The notes beneath the pieces were generated by a model. It ran no database searches and was not told the DNA's origin. It was given only the letters and a program-made list of their open reading frames with translations. The position numbers and the translations under genes are program-made. This document shows, piece by piece, positions 1-10,321 of a DNA stretch of 64,000 nt (the stretch's first letter is position 1; every line of letters begins with the position of its first letter). Location of the stretch: the NCBI GenBank assembly GCA_021396245.1, contig WNYE01000034.1, forward strand, positions 186,001 to 250,000, written 5' to 3'. This stretch comes from Sporothrix humicola (lineage: Eukaryota > Ascomycota > Sordariomycetes > Ophiostomatales > Ophiostomataceae).

Positions 1-471
1 TCGTCGTGGGTGGTCGGCTCGTCAAACGTCGTGATCGAAAGTCGTGATGTCGATAGGGGCCTTGGAGGGGCTCTGATTTTTCGCGGTGATACGGGTTGGT
101 GTATTTTTTTGCGAGGGTTTGGCACCAGTCGCTACTGCCCCATTCAGAATCAGTTCAGCGGCGGGCAGGTGGGGCTCTGGCGCGCTGGCCTCCAACTGTA
201 GCAGGCCAAACGCCCGCCAATGCCCGCCCCAAAAAACGCTAGCTGCCCGCCAACGAGGGACAATAGCAAAATTTTGCACTGTAAAATGTGGGATGGTACG
301 GAACCAATGTTTCTCCGTGGCCGCAAACGGAGTTTTCTGCCGGGCGGTCAAGGCCAGCAAGCTCCAGTCTGTTGACTTTCTGCCAAAGATCTCCAACGAC
401 CTCACGACGACATTCGACTGTATTTCAGAGAGATTGCAATTGTCTCGAATTCGCCCAGTTCCACACACACC
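1..471. other. Left-edge intergenic region upstream of mL49
   Basis: No gene is supported here. Open frames on both strands have no recognisable family and overlap one another. The last stretch before the ATG at 472 is pyrimidine/CA-rich and should contain the mL49 core promoter and leader. Confidence 0.5.
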
Positions 472-960
472 ATGTCGCAATCACTAGCACACTCGTCGCG
501 CGCAATTCTGCGCTGCGCACACGCCCGCCCGGCCCTGACGCCTGCACAGCCATTCCTGCAGCGCATGTTCCTCTCGTCGACGTCTCCGGCATCACAAGAA
601 GCAACGGCCACTTCCACAACTTCCTCTTCTACCACATCCACAACACCATTACCATACCGCATCGGCCGCTCCAACTCGCTCAACTTCCCCGTCTACCACC
701 GCATCAAGTCCGGCGGCACCAACCGCACCACTGAGGTCAAGAAGGTCGAGGGCGACGCCAAGGCGCTGGCACAGCAGCTGACAAAAGAGCTCGACGTCGA
801 GACCAAGACAAACCCGCGGACAAACCACGTTATTGTCAAGGTGGGTGGCAGCCGTTGAGACGGTGTTTGATCTTTGACAAGCAATGGACATCTTACTAAC
901 TGACTGCAGGGCTTCCATCGGGAACGACTCGTCAAGTGGCTGACTGAGAAGGGCCTGTAA
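472..960 (+). CDS. IMG2: Mitochondrial large ribosomal subunit protein mL49 (IMG2 family)
   Basis: Structural protein of the mitochondrial 54S large ribosomal subunit, mL49/Img2 family. There are two exons, 472-840 and 910-960. The 69-bp intron (841-909) starts GTGGGT, carries a CTAAC branch point and ends CAG. Splicing is in phase 0 and gives 139 aa. The N-terminus is rich in Ser, Thr, Arg and Ala with almost no acidic residues, as in a mitochondrial targeting peptide. The conserved core starts with a Pro-Tyr-x-Ile-x-Arg-Ser motif near residue 62 and runs through an acidic/Lys helix to the short C-terminal segment coded by exon 2 (ending Trp-Leu-Thr-Glu-Lys-Gly-Leu). Without splicing the frame would stop inside the intron and lose that conserved tail. 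Family identity is from motif recognition. Confidence 0.92.
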
Positions 961-1153
961 TAAGGGCAAAGGGGCAGGAAAATCAAAAATAAACTACAAA
1001 AGCCACAAAAATTACAAAAGACGGCATTGACCGAGGACAGAAGTGCTGTCGGTACATACCACTGTGTCAACAAAACAACAAACCCATCACTAGCGACCAT
1101 TGTACATTATTCTGTTTTTATATCACATCCATATCATATATTTATTCTTCACA

Positions 1154-3614
1154 TCAATACTTCATGGCAATTCTGCCTTGACTGCTCCCGGCCAGAGGAT
1201 GTCTGTACACCTGTTGATAACGAGGTTCCTCCTCTTCCTTCTTCTTCTCCAAATATATCCCCGTGCGTCTGAAACGGACTATTCGCTCTGTTCGGGGGGC
1301 ATATCCGGTCGCTTCTGCGCGCACAACCATGGTCTTTGTCATTGGTCTGTGGCCTTCTCTGATTCTGCCAGGGTCCTGAAAGTCGGTCACCTCAAAATGT
1401 AGCCTTGGGTGAAATTCTTGTTCCAGGCGAAGGCTCATCACTTCATAGGCGACGACAATATCTCTGGGTTCGGGTACCAGTGGCCCTTGAAAGTTGCGAG
1501 CAATCTTGACACCAGAGACCAGGAATAGGGTGCAGTCTCTTATCTGGTTGTGGTATTTGAAAAAGTCTGGCGTCTTTGGCCCGTCTCCCATAATAGGAAG
1601 AAGCCACTCCACCACCTTGGCTGATGCTGGTTTTCTTTGGAGCATGACTGTGTCCAGTATTGACATGGTGTATGCTTCTTTGGGCCTGGATTCCGCGGAT
1701 GGAAAGAGCCCAGAACTCCTCCCAGACTCAGTCGCCTTTTTGATCAAGGGTGTTTGGTGATGATAGAGATTTTTTAGCTCGTCATTCCAGCCCCTGGACC
1801 TGAAGGCGGTGATGGCCATCCAATGGTCGTCTTCTGGGGCAGTCGCCAGGGGCTGGTCCGGACAAAAGGCACGCGTAAGAATGTTTCCAACCTGAATAGG
1901 TCCTTCTGGACCATAGTCCCAGCGGGGCGCCAAAAAATATGACGTCTGGCCACCGGGAGCAATATTTACAAGTTCTTGCTCGTATCGTCGATCGTCGGGA
2001 ACGCTGTTCGGGGTGCCTCCATCGAACGCAAGGCTGTATTTTCGCGAATCCCCACATTGTACCGTGGCAGTGCCGGTTCTTTCTGTAAACTGTTTAGAGG
2101 CAATTTCGGCATCAGTGGCTTCTTGATGCTGAAGCTTTAGTTTTTTCAACTGTTTCTGCAGATCGTCAAACATTCTCGTGGTGTTGAAGTCGAGCTTCCT
2201 GTGCCGTTTACTCCAAAGATAGAGAAAAGAGTGATCCGCAAGAGTGAATAGATGGTCCGCAATATGGAGATACGGATTCTGCTCGTTTTTGACGTCGGTG
2301 AGATAGCTTTTGCCACACAGGAAGCATGTCGACTCGTCGCGGATGGTTTTCTGCCTGTACCCGAGCACGGCGACTGCGTTTTCGTTGCCGAAAACTCGGT
2401 GGGCACCCTTCAAGTGATCTCGAAAGGCCTCTTGGCTGTGGAATACCGGCATATCCTGGCCGTGATTAACATCGCATACCCAAATGTCCGAATAGACCGT
2501 TTGCATCCAATCGTCTCCATGCACTGTCTCCATGTGATATATCCACTCGTTAATTTCAAAAAAGAAGTGGAAAGGGTTGCTGCAGTCTTCCGAGATGCAC
2601 ACATAGGGCTGGAGGTCATCAACCAAATGGGTCCTGTGAGCATATTTCGTCAGTAATGCAGCTTTGGACTAGACAGTCTTGGGCGGGTGCAGGAGGACAT
2701 GACTTACTTCCAATACTCGTCAGTCAAGTCACAAACTGGGAGCATCTCTTGGCAGTTTTGGCAGGCCACATATGGGCCGGTCGCAGAGGATGCTGGATTT
2801 TTGTGAACCGGATCCTTTTTACCCTTTCCATCTGCATCACCCTTTTCACCTCCATCACCCCCATCACCCTCATCGCCCTCAAAACCCACATCGACCTTGG
2901 GATCGTTCCGCTGTCGCATGTAGAAAATGTCCTTGCCTCGCGTGTACATTGAAATTCCAAGGTGCTCTACAAGGCTGCTGTTTGCATAGCCGCATTCCCC
3001 TTTGACACACTCAATGTAATAGGCCAGCTTAGTGGCGTTCTGGACATCTTCTGGATCATGATACCGCTCAGAGACTTCAGACACCTTTATCGACAGCCAA
3101 AGGTTGTCCAGGTGGTCCAAGGAACGCTCAACTGCTGGGAAGCCTGGAAGAAATTCGTATTCGCCGTCGCTGTCTTCGGCTTCGTTCTCAGGAGATGCGG
3201 TGCCATTCTTCACAGCATGCGCAATATCCAACACTGTATAGTATCAGCCAAGGTGCACAGCTCTAGAGGAACAGTGGAAGGGACGGTACAAAAAGAATAT
3301 GCATCAAAATAGAATCAGCAAGACATACCCACATGGAGATTCCGCTCTAGCATCACAAGAATTTCGCAAACCCTCCGCACAAAGTCGCGACGATGTACTA
3401 GCCGACAATCGAGAGACAGTCTGGGTGGTGCAATGGCTCTTGTGTTCTCGAGCCAGATCCTGTATCTGTCAAAAAGGCGCAGGCCTTCCAGGTGAAAAGC
3501 ATCATCTCTAGGGAGCTGAACACAGCGGTCTCGAATGATCGAGAACAGGTCTTTGCAGGGCCACGCTGCATCGATAATGCTTGTGCTGCTGTATTTGATA
3601 CGCCGTGGCTCCAT
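1154..3614 (-). CDS. C2H2-type zinc-finger protein with C-terminal gasdermin-like domain
   Basis: Three exons on the minus strand: 3329-3614, 2708-3233 and 1154-2633. Introns 3234-3328 and 2634-2707 both have good GT...AG ends, and the spliced frame gives 763 aa. The N-terminal ~95 residues resemble the helical start common to fungal C2H2 proteins. Residues ~250-400 hold Cys/His pairs: C283/C288 with H304/H309, and C374/C377 with H394/H398. From ~residue 503 the sequence resembles the gasdermin-like protein coded at 7867-8757: an opening Tyr-Phe-Leu-x-Pro, then Gly-Pro-Ile-x-x-Gly, a Trp-Leu-x-P step, and a Leu-Val-Ser-Gly-Val-Lys-Ile-Ala strand followed by a Val-Ala-Tyr-Glu-Val strand. The stretch between those two strands is only ~10 residues here against ~50 in the neighbour. 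I infer a sensor or regulator fused to a shortened gasdermin-like domain. It is divergent from the S8 protease. The ATG at 3614 is the first in frame; an earlier exon is possible. Confidence 0.7.
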
Positions 3615-4630
3615 GTTTACTCGAGTTTGCAAGTAAACAGGGCTGCGTTCAAGCAGTGTGAAATGAGGCGAGTGACGATGTTTTGGTGCTGTCTATTCTG
3701 TGAACAGTAGATATTTAAGTAGATGAAGTTTAACTGTCAGTCGATATTTCTTAGTATTTCCAAGTCTCTGCTTAACTTCTTCCATATGGCATGTCATTTA
3801 CGTTGTATGCCTCGAGCATATTTTGGCCCAGCTTGTTCCGGATAGTTTTGGACAAGACGTACCAGCATATTTCGTCGCCTTCTCGTTCTGGGCGCTTAAA
3901 AGACGCCTCGACGAAGTAAAACACAAGAAAAGCATCATCGGCATGCGGGGTGTAATGTTGCGTGGTAAGCCTTGAGCTGTCGTTATCACCACACCCATGC
4001 TATTCGGGAGATGTAGGGGTGGGGGTCAAGACAGCATCGCCTGCTCGATGCCACCATTTCAGCACATCTTGACGCATGAGAAATGTCTTGTGATTGTATG
4101 AGATGCGGCGCAGCGTGCAGGATAAAACGCAGGAAAGAGTGCGGGAGACTTGTCTGCAGCTCCCCCTCTTTTGTGATGAATTGGGCGGGAAGGCACGGAG
4201 ATGTGATATTGGGGGCCAAAACGGAAAGAACAAGCCCTCGACCCTCGCTGGGACCGTAATTCTCCTGTTGGTCCTTCCTGACAAGGCATCACATGGGCAT
4301 CCGCCTCCTTCCATTTTCGTGAGCAATTGCCAAATGGACGGAAAGAACGAGGGACGTGAGAGGAGAGTGCGGGAATAGCAAATGTACGGAAGGAGCCGTA
4401 CATACTGAGGCATCGCTCTTTCCTTGAGCTTGTTGCGAAGCAGCCCCCTTTTTTGTCCCCAAAGAGCAACAAACAATTGTTTCTTGATCCTGGAAAACAA
4501 CAAAAATCAACTTCAGCACTGCACCTCAAGCACTCGCGCATTGAGCTCGACACGCCGCACGCCAAAGCACGACATATCGTCCCGCATCATGATACTCTGA
4601 TTGAATTTGCCTAGCGACTGTACCTTAAAT
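3615..4630. promoter_or_regulatory. Divergent promoter between zinc-finger/gasdermin-like gene and S8 protease
   Basis: About 1 kb separates the two start codons, which point away from each other, so the region should drive both genes. It contains C-rich CCCCT/CCCCCT runs (stress-element-like) and a perfect 22-bp palindrome at 4382-4403. No coding exon is supported; open frames of 60-170 codons on the minus strand have no family resemblance. Confidence 0.55.
4382..4403. promoter_or_regulatory. Perfect inverted repeat, CGG-N6-CCG zinc-cluster site
   Basis: The arms ATGTACGG and CCGTACAT are exact reverse complements around the 6-nt spacer AAGGAG. The core CGG-N6-CCG is the arrangement bound by dimeric Zn(II)2Cys6 factors of the Ppr1/UaY type (established for those proteins). 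It lies 227 bp before the protease ATG, inside the divergent promoter. Which factor binds it is unknown. Confidence 0.5.
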
Positions 4631-7600
4631 ATGTTGTTCATCGACAATACACCAAAGCCTCTTGCAAAGAGCACCGACTTCTTGCTGCTGCAAAGTGTAT
4701 TGCCATTCTTCCTTGAGGTCTTGCCTAAGCCCAATGAGAATGTGGAGGACACAAGGAGTGCTCGAAAGAAAGCCGATGCCCTACAAGATATGCGAACCGA
4801 GATGGAGCAAGTCACAGACGCATTCACTATCAAGATTTCTCGGTTGCTTGAGCTTGACAAACCGGACTATGAAGCCTTTGAGTCTCGTCTCACAGAATTG
4901 CTTACTGTACTGGAGGACATTCTCGCCAAATTCGGTGCCGAGCATATCGAAAAGGTGACAAACACCTCAAGAAAGGTACGTTTGAATAGTTACCAGAGAC
5001 GGACGGGAATTGATGAGAGATGCAAGATAAAAGAGAGAAGAAGACGATGAAGAAGAGAAAGAAAACAAAATGAGACCAGGAGGCGAGAGAAACCACGACT
5101 AATGGAGCAGACTTTTCCAAAGTACCCCAGTCTCACCCAGCTCGAATGGGACACCAAACAGGCTGGATTCGATCTCCTGGAGAAGACGAAGGGCTTTACC
5201 GCGCTTTTTTCCCTGGACATCAAGTTGTACAGAAATCTTACTATGCGCGCAAGATCATTCAACACCACGGCGAAATTGATGCACAATTTGATGGTAGAGC
5301 CAGACAAGACTCAATCGCCGGACCGAGAGCTTCCGTCTTGGTTCAATCCAGCCAAGGTCTACGTCGATGAGGTATCGCAGGCGACAAGATTTGTACTTGA
5401 TGATCTTCGAGGCCTTTTGTGCACAGAGCACAAAACCCACCAAGGGTACTTGCGTTTGGACAGCCGGAATCTATCTCAAGTCGAGACGCTGCGGCCCGAT
5501 CCATCGGATATCTTCATGTTGCTGCCCCATGGCAACGATGATGCCGAAAAACAATGGCTACCGACAGTTTTCCACTACACAGCAAAAGCACAAGCAGACC
5601 AGGCCTTGGGACAGGATACCCTGTGTCCTGCCATAGATACTGCCATGACGATGGAACTGCCAGCCATTACAATTGATGTTCACCCAAGTGGCTACTATAT
5701 GGCCCTGCGTGAGACTGACATCACCGAAACCGGCAACGGGGCCGGCCGAGGGCCGGTGAAGACACCGACCCAGACTCTCAATGATGTTTTCAATCACGAA
5801 CAAGCAGTCCGGAGTGGGCAAACCGGCTTGGCAAGTAGATACTACGATATCGCGTACAATATCAAGAGGCGGCTCGCTGCCGAAATTGCTACTGCGGCGT
5901 TGTATCTTGCCACGTCCGAGTTGTTCAACGTCGGAAAGCTGCACATGGACACATTACTCGTTCCGGACTGGGACTCCGGCCCCATATCGACAACCGAAAC
6001 CAGCGTCGAGCTGTACTTGAATTTCCAGGTGGAAGAAGAGACTCTGCCAGCCAGTCCACCAAAATTTCAGCTTCTCGCCGGTGACATTGCAGTTGGTACG
6101 CCCTGTTTCTTGGCCCTGGCACTCATAATCATGCAGCTCGAGATGGACGAACTGGTGGTGCTGCAAGAGAGGGACATCAACCCGAAGAACAAGGAGCTGT
6201 CGTGGCATGCAGCCGCCGTGAGGTGCAGCCGGGTACTCGCCGACAGGGCCGGCGACAAAATTCGGGGAATAGTCAACAAATGCCTCTGGCTTTCACTCGA
6301 AGTCGACATGCTTCCAGGAGACCTTTTGGACAAATTATTTCTCGAAGTCGTTGTTCCCCTCACGGTCTGGTCCAACGGCTATAGCTACAAAGGCCTCAAG
6401 CGGCAAGGCGCTTACATCGAAGTCCCCAGTCCCAAGCGAGTAAAGACTTCGAGCCCTGCAGAAGTTTTGCCGCCGTATGTGCCACCTCTTGCGCCACCTA
6501 TCACTCTAAACCCCTGGCCTGGTGCACTTTCGATACGCAGCCTACCGTTTGCCACGCCACGAACAAACCCGGCAGACGTGTACGAATTCGGAACGACAGA
6601 GGAGATGGAGGAGGCCGGAGACACGACATCAGAAATAATGGACAGGCTGGAGCCAGAATCGGTAGGTGTCCCTGGTAGTCCCAGCCGTCAGATGCAAAGA
6701 TGCAAGCAATTGACAAAAGACAACAAAATCAGATCCAGAGTCCTTCCGACTGGATGGGCGCGATTGATGATATCAACTACATCATGGAGATGTTTATCAA
6801 AACGTCCAAGGTGTCAGAACCCGAGGAAATTCGCGTGGCCATCCTCGACACAGGCTGCGACCCATATTTTCCTGGCAAAGTAAGAAACATTGACGCACGC
6901 TTAAAAAACCGCTGGCATGATCTTGCTGGAAGCTCTACAGATCCGGTCGACGAAGACGAAGGCCAACACGGATCGGCCGTCTCAACACTCCTCATGGAAG
7001 TGGCCCCGCACGTAGCAACGTATGTTATCCGCGTGGCCAAAGACCCGGCAAGTCTGGATCCGCGCAATGTTGCAGAAGTGAGTGTCTCCTATTTGCACAA
7101 TTTCATATCCTACTTTCGCATCTCTGTTTCACTGTTGTTTATCTTTGACTAACACCCAAAGGCCATAAAACACGCAGTAGGAGAGTGGGACGTCCATATC
7201 ATCAGCATGTCTTTTGGCTTCACAAACATAAAGTCGGAGGTGACCAGAGCCATTCGGGAAGCCAACTTGACGCGAGAACGCATCATTTTTGCAGCGGCCG
7301 GGAACGAAGGCCAGAATGAGCCAGAGCGGTTCCCGGCCAGCGACCCTGCTGTTATTTCTGTCGGAGGCACTGACCACCGAGGCGGCTTCATATACAAGCC
7401 CCAAAAGCCGGTGTTTAAAAGCCCCTTGATTTATGGGACATTGGCAAAGGTCAGCTTCGGTGATGAAGAACGGAGCGGCAGCTCCTATGCGACCCCGATC
7501 ATGGCAGGCATCCTGGCAACAGTGATGCAATATGCCTGCTACATAAGTGACACAGGCCTACGAAAAGCACTCGAAAGAAAAGATTTTATCGATGGTCTGT

Positions 7601-7743
7601 TGTACGAAATTTCCACGTCTAGCTGGGAAGGCGACAACTCGACACTGAGATACTTGGAGCCATTCACGTTCTTCAAACGAAGTAAACAGGCCCGCGCCAC
7701 CAAATTGCTCTATGTACTCCATGAATTGCCGAAAATGGACTGA
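4631..7743 (+). CDS. HET-Q2-like subtilisin (peptidase S8) with DUF7580-like N-terminal region
   Basis: Four exons: 4631-4975, 5111-6661, 6733-7077 and 7162-7743. All introns are phase 0 (135, 71 and 84 bp) and two carry GACTAA(C/T) branch points. The protein is 940 aa. Residues ~1-630 are a helical region like the fungal DUF7580 domain found in STAND-like and protease proteins. Residues ~660-900 are a subtilase. Asp671 sits in a V-A-I-L-D-T-G motif, His711 in G-Q-H-G-S, the oxyanion Asn795 in A-A-A-G-N, and Ser855 in G-S-S-Y-A-T-P, so the triad is complete. There is no signal peptide, so it is probably cytosolic. In Podospora, HET-Q2 cleaves and activates the gasdermin HET-Q1 coded next to it; the gasdermin-like gene here ends 123 bp downstream, convergent. 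I infer the same role. The start is uncertain: 4631 is the first ATG after an in-frame stop at 4598, and a further 5' exon is possible. Confidence 0.85.
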
Positions 7744-7866
7744 ACGGGGCGGCAGGAGACAATACTTGTCAACCCATCATACACTATATCCGTCATACCT
7801 GCATATCTGCACGCACCATATCTGCACCATATCTACTCCATACCTGGTTGGTATCCCTGGTCGACA

Positions 7867-8757
7867 TCAGTATCCTGCCAGCCGACTGGCCCTGGTCGCA
7901 CTGAACTGATTCATCGAGTCCCACTGGTCCGCGTCGACCTCGTATTCCAGTCTCTCAAGGCTCTGGGCAACTGTATCCAGCGAGTCTTGGTCGTTTGTGG
8001 AGACGCGGCGAAAGTCCACAGCGTTTGCTGAGAGGCCGGCCTTGCTGCGCCCGCCCGGGCCGTCGTTGAGAAATGCGGAATCGTGGCGGTACTCGTTGGT
8101 CGAGATCTTGTCGCCGCGGACAGAGATCTCCAGCAGCTGGTATCCCAGGATGGTCTCGGTCTGAGCAACGGACCTGCCCTCCTGGCCCCGTTCTCTGGCC
8201 ACAGACCCGCCGGCTCCAAAGTCAACGCCGGCGGCAGCGGCGACAGGTGCCGTAAACTCCGCCCCGGCCGATCTTGCATTTTTGGTGCTGCGCTGGGCCT
8301 GGAAATTGGCTGCAATCTTGATGCCCGAGACCATGTACAGCACGGTTTTCCGCCGGCCAAAGCGCACCGCCTGCCGCACGCGCGGGTCCGACAGCCACCG
8401 CACCAGCGCCTCGCGTGTCGGGTCCTGCCCAAACGCAACCGTCGTCACCTTGCCCGCCGTCAGCGTCAGCGTGCCCGACGCGCTCGACCCGGCCCGCACC
8501 ATGTTCTTGACCATGCCGCTGAGCGACGCCTCCAGCTTGATCTGCGCGTCAAACAGGTTGCTGAGCTCGCGCTGCCAGTCCGTCTCCTCAAAGGAGGTCG
8601 TGCCCGGAAAATCACGGTCGTCTTCGCCAACCGTCAAGATCGAGCGATGCGGCTGCAGCGGCTGCAGCAGCAAGATGCCGAGCCGGATCGGTCCGCCCAC
8701 AGCAGGCGTTGTCCAGTTTGGCGGCAGAAAATACGTTGGGTTTTGTGGGGCGGCCAT
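7867..8757 (-). CDS. Fungal gasdermin-like pore-forming protein (RCD-1/HET-Q1 type)
   Basis: Single-exon gene of 296 aa. The ATG at 8757 opens a Pro-Thr-Tyr-Phe-Leu-Pro-Pro segment; the longer frame upstream starts only with TTG. The size is close to HET-Q1 (278 aa). Features in order: a Gly-Pro-Ile-x-Leu-Gly motif (~22-27); a helix (~60-85); an alternating polar/hydrophobic Ser/Thr/Gly stretch (~86-110), as in the first gasdermin hairpin; a Leu-Tyr-Met-Val-Ser-Gly-Ile-Lys-Ile strand (~140-148); an Ala/Gly-rich stretch (~160-195), as in the second hairpin; an Ile-Leu-Gly-Tyr-Gln-Leu-Leu-Glu-Ile strand (~203-211); then a polar linker and an acidic helical tail (~225-296) that would be the inhibitory C-terminus. 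No signal peptide. Gasdermins of this kind form plasma-membrane pores after proteolysis and cause cell death. The adjacent S8 protease supports the call. It could instead be a related fungal family without pore activity. Confidence 0.78.
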   Translation of the reverse strand: MAAPQNPTYFLPPNWTTPAVGGPIRLGILLLQPLQPHRSILTVGEDDRDFPGTTSFEETDWQRELSNLFDAQIKLEASLSGMVKNMVRAGSSASGTLTLTAGKVTTVAFGQDPTREALVRWLSDPRVRQAVRFGRRKTVLYMVSGIKIAANFQAQRSTKNARSAGAEFTAPVAAAAGVDFGAGGSVARERGQEGRSVAQTETILGYQLLEISVRGDKISTNEYRHDSAFLNDGPGGRSKAGLSANAVDFRRVSTNDQDSLDTVAQSLERLEYEVDADQWDSMNQFSATRASRLAGY

Positions 8758-10321
8758 TGTAAGTGGTGCAAGTGGTGCAGGGGAGTAAGTAAACAAAGAG
8801 ATGTCGCGATAATGTTTGATTTTAAAATGTGAATGGTCTGCAATTTTTAACGGTATTTTGTTTCGTTTTGAATCTTGGATATATATTTTGAATCTCGTCG
8901 CGAACGCCGAAAAAAAAAGCGAGGCCGTCTTTCTGAAGCTGGGCCGAAATTTAAAGTCAAGGCACTTTGGGCGCCTAGATTCCCATTGATACCCTCCATA
9001 TTCTGTATATGGGGGTCAAGGCAGAAAGATACAGGGCCAAAGATGAAAAGTGAGAGAAAAGTGACGTGTGGCTGAGTCGTATTTGCTCACGGTGATAGCT
9101 GCACGTATTTTGCATATTGTGATGCAAACGGGAGACAAGTCACGCAGGTCGACACGTAGTATTGGAGGCCGCAATGAAGATGCCGGGCGGCTAGACCAGT
9201 CAAACTGGCTTTGAGTCGGGTCTTGAGTCGGCCCTTGAAAGTCGGCAAGCAGAAGAGCAGAAGAGGGGTTGCAATCAAAACAGGCGGGCAAAAGGGCAAA
9301 TGTGCAAAACATATTGGTAGCTGTAGGGAGGCGCAGGACATATGCACAAAAGTGCATGCGGTTCAGGGTGAAAATGGTCGTTGGGGGCCAGAACCTCAAA
9401 CAAAGGGAACGAAAAGACAATAAAGATGTTGCCGACAAAATCCGTGCAGGGCGGCAAGGCGGAAGTCCGGGAAATAAAAAATGCCTTGGAGATGTGAAAT
9501 ATGGCGAGCTTGGTTGAATAATATCTTGTTTTCTCAAGACATGCTCCAATCGACTTTGTGTTTTATTTTGCTTTGTATAAAAACAGCTTTATTTGTACAG
9601 TTTTGTTCGCATTTTGGCTTTTTTTTTTCATTTTAACCAAAAACCTCATACAAATCAGTCATCTTTTTCTTTTTCTTTTTCTCTTTCATTTTTTTTTAAA
9701 AAAAAAGAAAACAACCCAAAAATAACAATAATTAAATTCATAGAAAATAATAAAAATAAAAATCTTGTAGCAAGTGGAAGAAAGAGAAGAAGAAGACATA
9801 CTATAATTAGTACATCCTTATGTCTACGACGAACCATGATGATTTGTTCGTCGGCTGCTACGTAGGTTTGAGACAACACGATATTAACGACGCAAGTCAT
9901 AAAAGCAGTGAGAAGAATCCAATGGATAATAGTCAATTCAAGACGATGGTAAAGCCAATACAGATTATATATAAAAAAGTAACAAGAAAAGAGTAGGTCG
10001 ACTAAAGGAGATGATAATAATGAAAAGAAAACAATGAGAGGAAAAGGAAATGAAGACAGTAATGAAATGAAAGAGAGAAAACCCAACAATGAAAGCAATA
10101 AAAGCAAAGAGAGCAAGAAACAGAAAACAAAAAAAAGTACAAAATCCAGTTTACACAAAGGGGAGATGGAGGCAGGAAGAAAAGACCAAGTCAACATTGC
10201 CCATGAAGACTGGTCTCTCTCCCGACCTCTCTCCCTACTTTTCTCCTTCCATTTTTTTTTTCGCCGTTCGCCGCCGTCATGCTGACCCAATGTATCCCGT
10301 TCTTATCCTCACAAGTCCACT
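8758..10321. other. Intergenic region between gasdermin-like gene and SWI1
   Basis: Holds the upstream region of the minus-strand gasdermin-like gene and the 3' side of SWI1. The part from ~9.6 to 10.25 kb is strongly A/T- and purine-biased, with T/A homopolymers. Open frames here are low-complexity and unsupported. Confidence 0.5.
9689..9706. terminator. T9A9 palindrome 3' of SWI1
   Basis: Nine T followed directly by nine A, a perfect palindrome inside an A/T-rich block ~620 bp downstream of the SWI1 stop codon. Similar T-run/A-run junctions occur at 25926 and 39389 near other gene ends. A role in 3'-end formation is an inference. Confidence 0.3.

Noticed and set aside
3790..3975. Plus-strand open segment with a Phe-Trp-Ala-Leu-Lys-Arg-Arg-like peptide in the divergent promoter
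   Set aside because: No start codon in frame and no splice link to the protease gene; could be a relic but cannot be supported.
4059..4565. Minus-strand 168-codon Cys-rich frame
   Set aside because: Cysteines are not in zinc-binding spacing, and the frame overlaps the perfect palindrome and promoter region.
9016..9549. Minus-strand 177-codon frame next to the gasdermin-like gene
   Set aside because: No motif, and overlapping frames on the plus strand are equally long; not a fourth member of the locus on present evidence.
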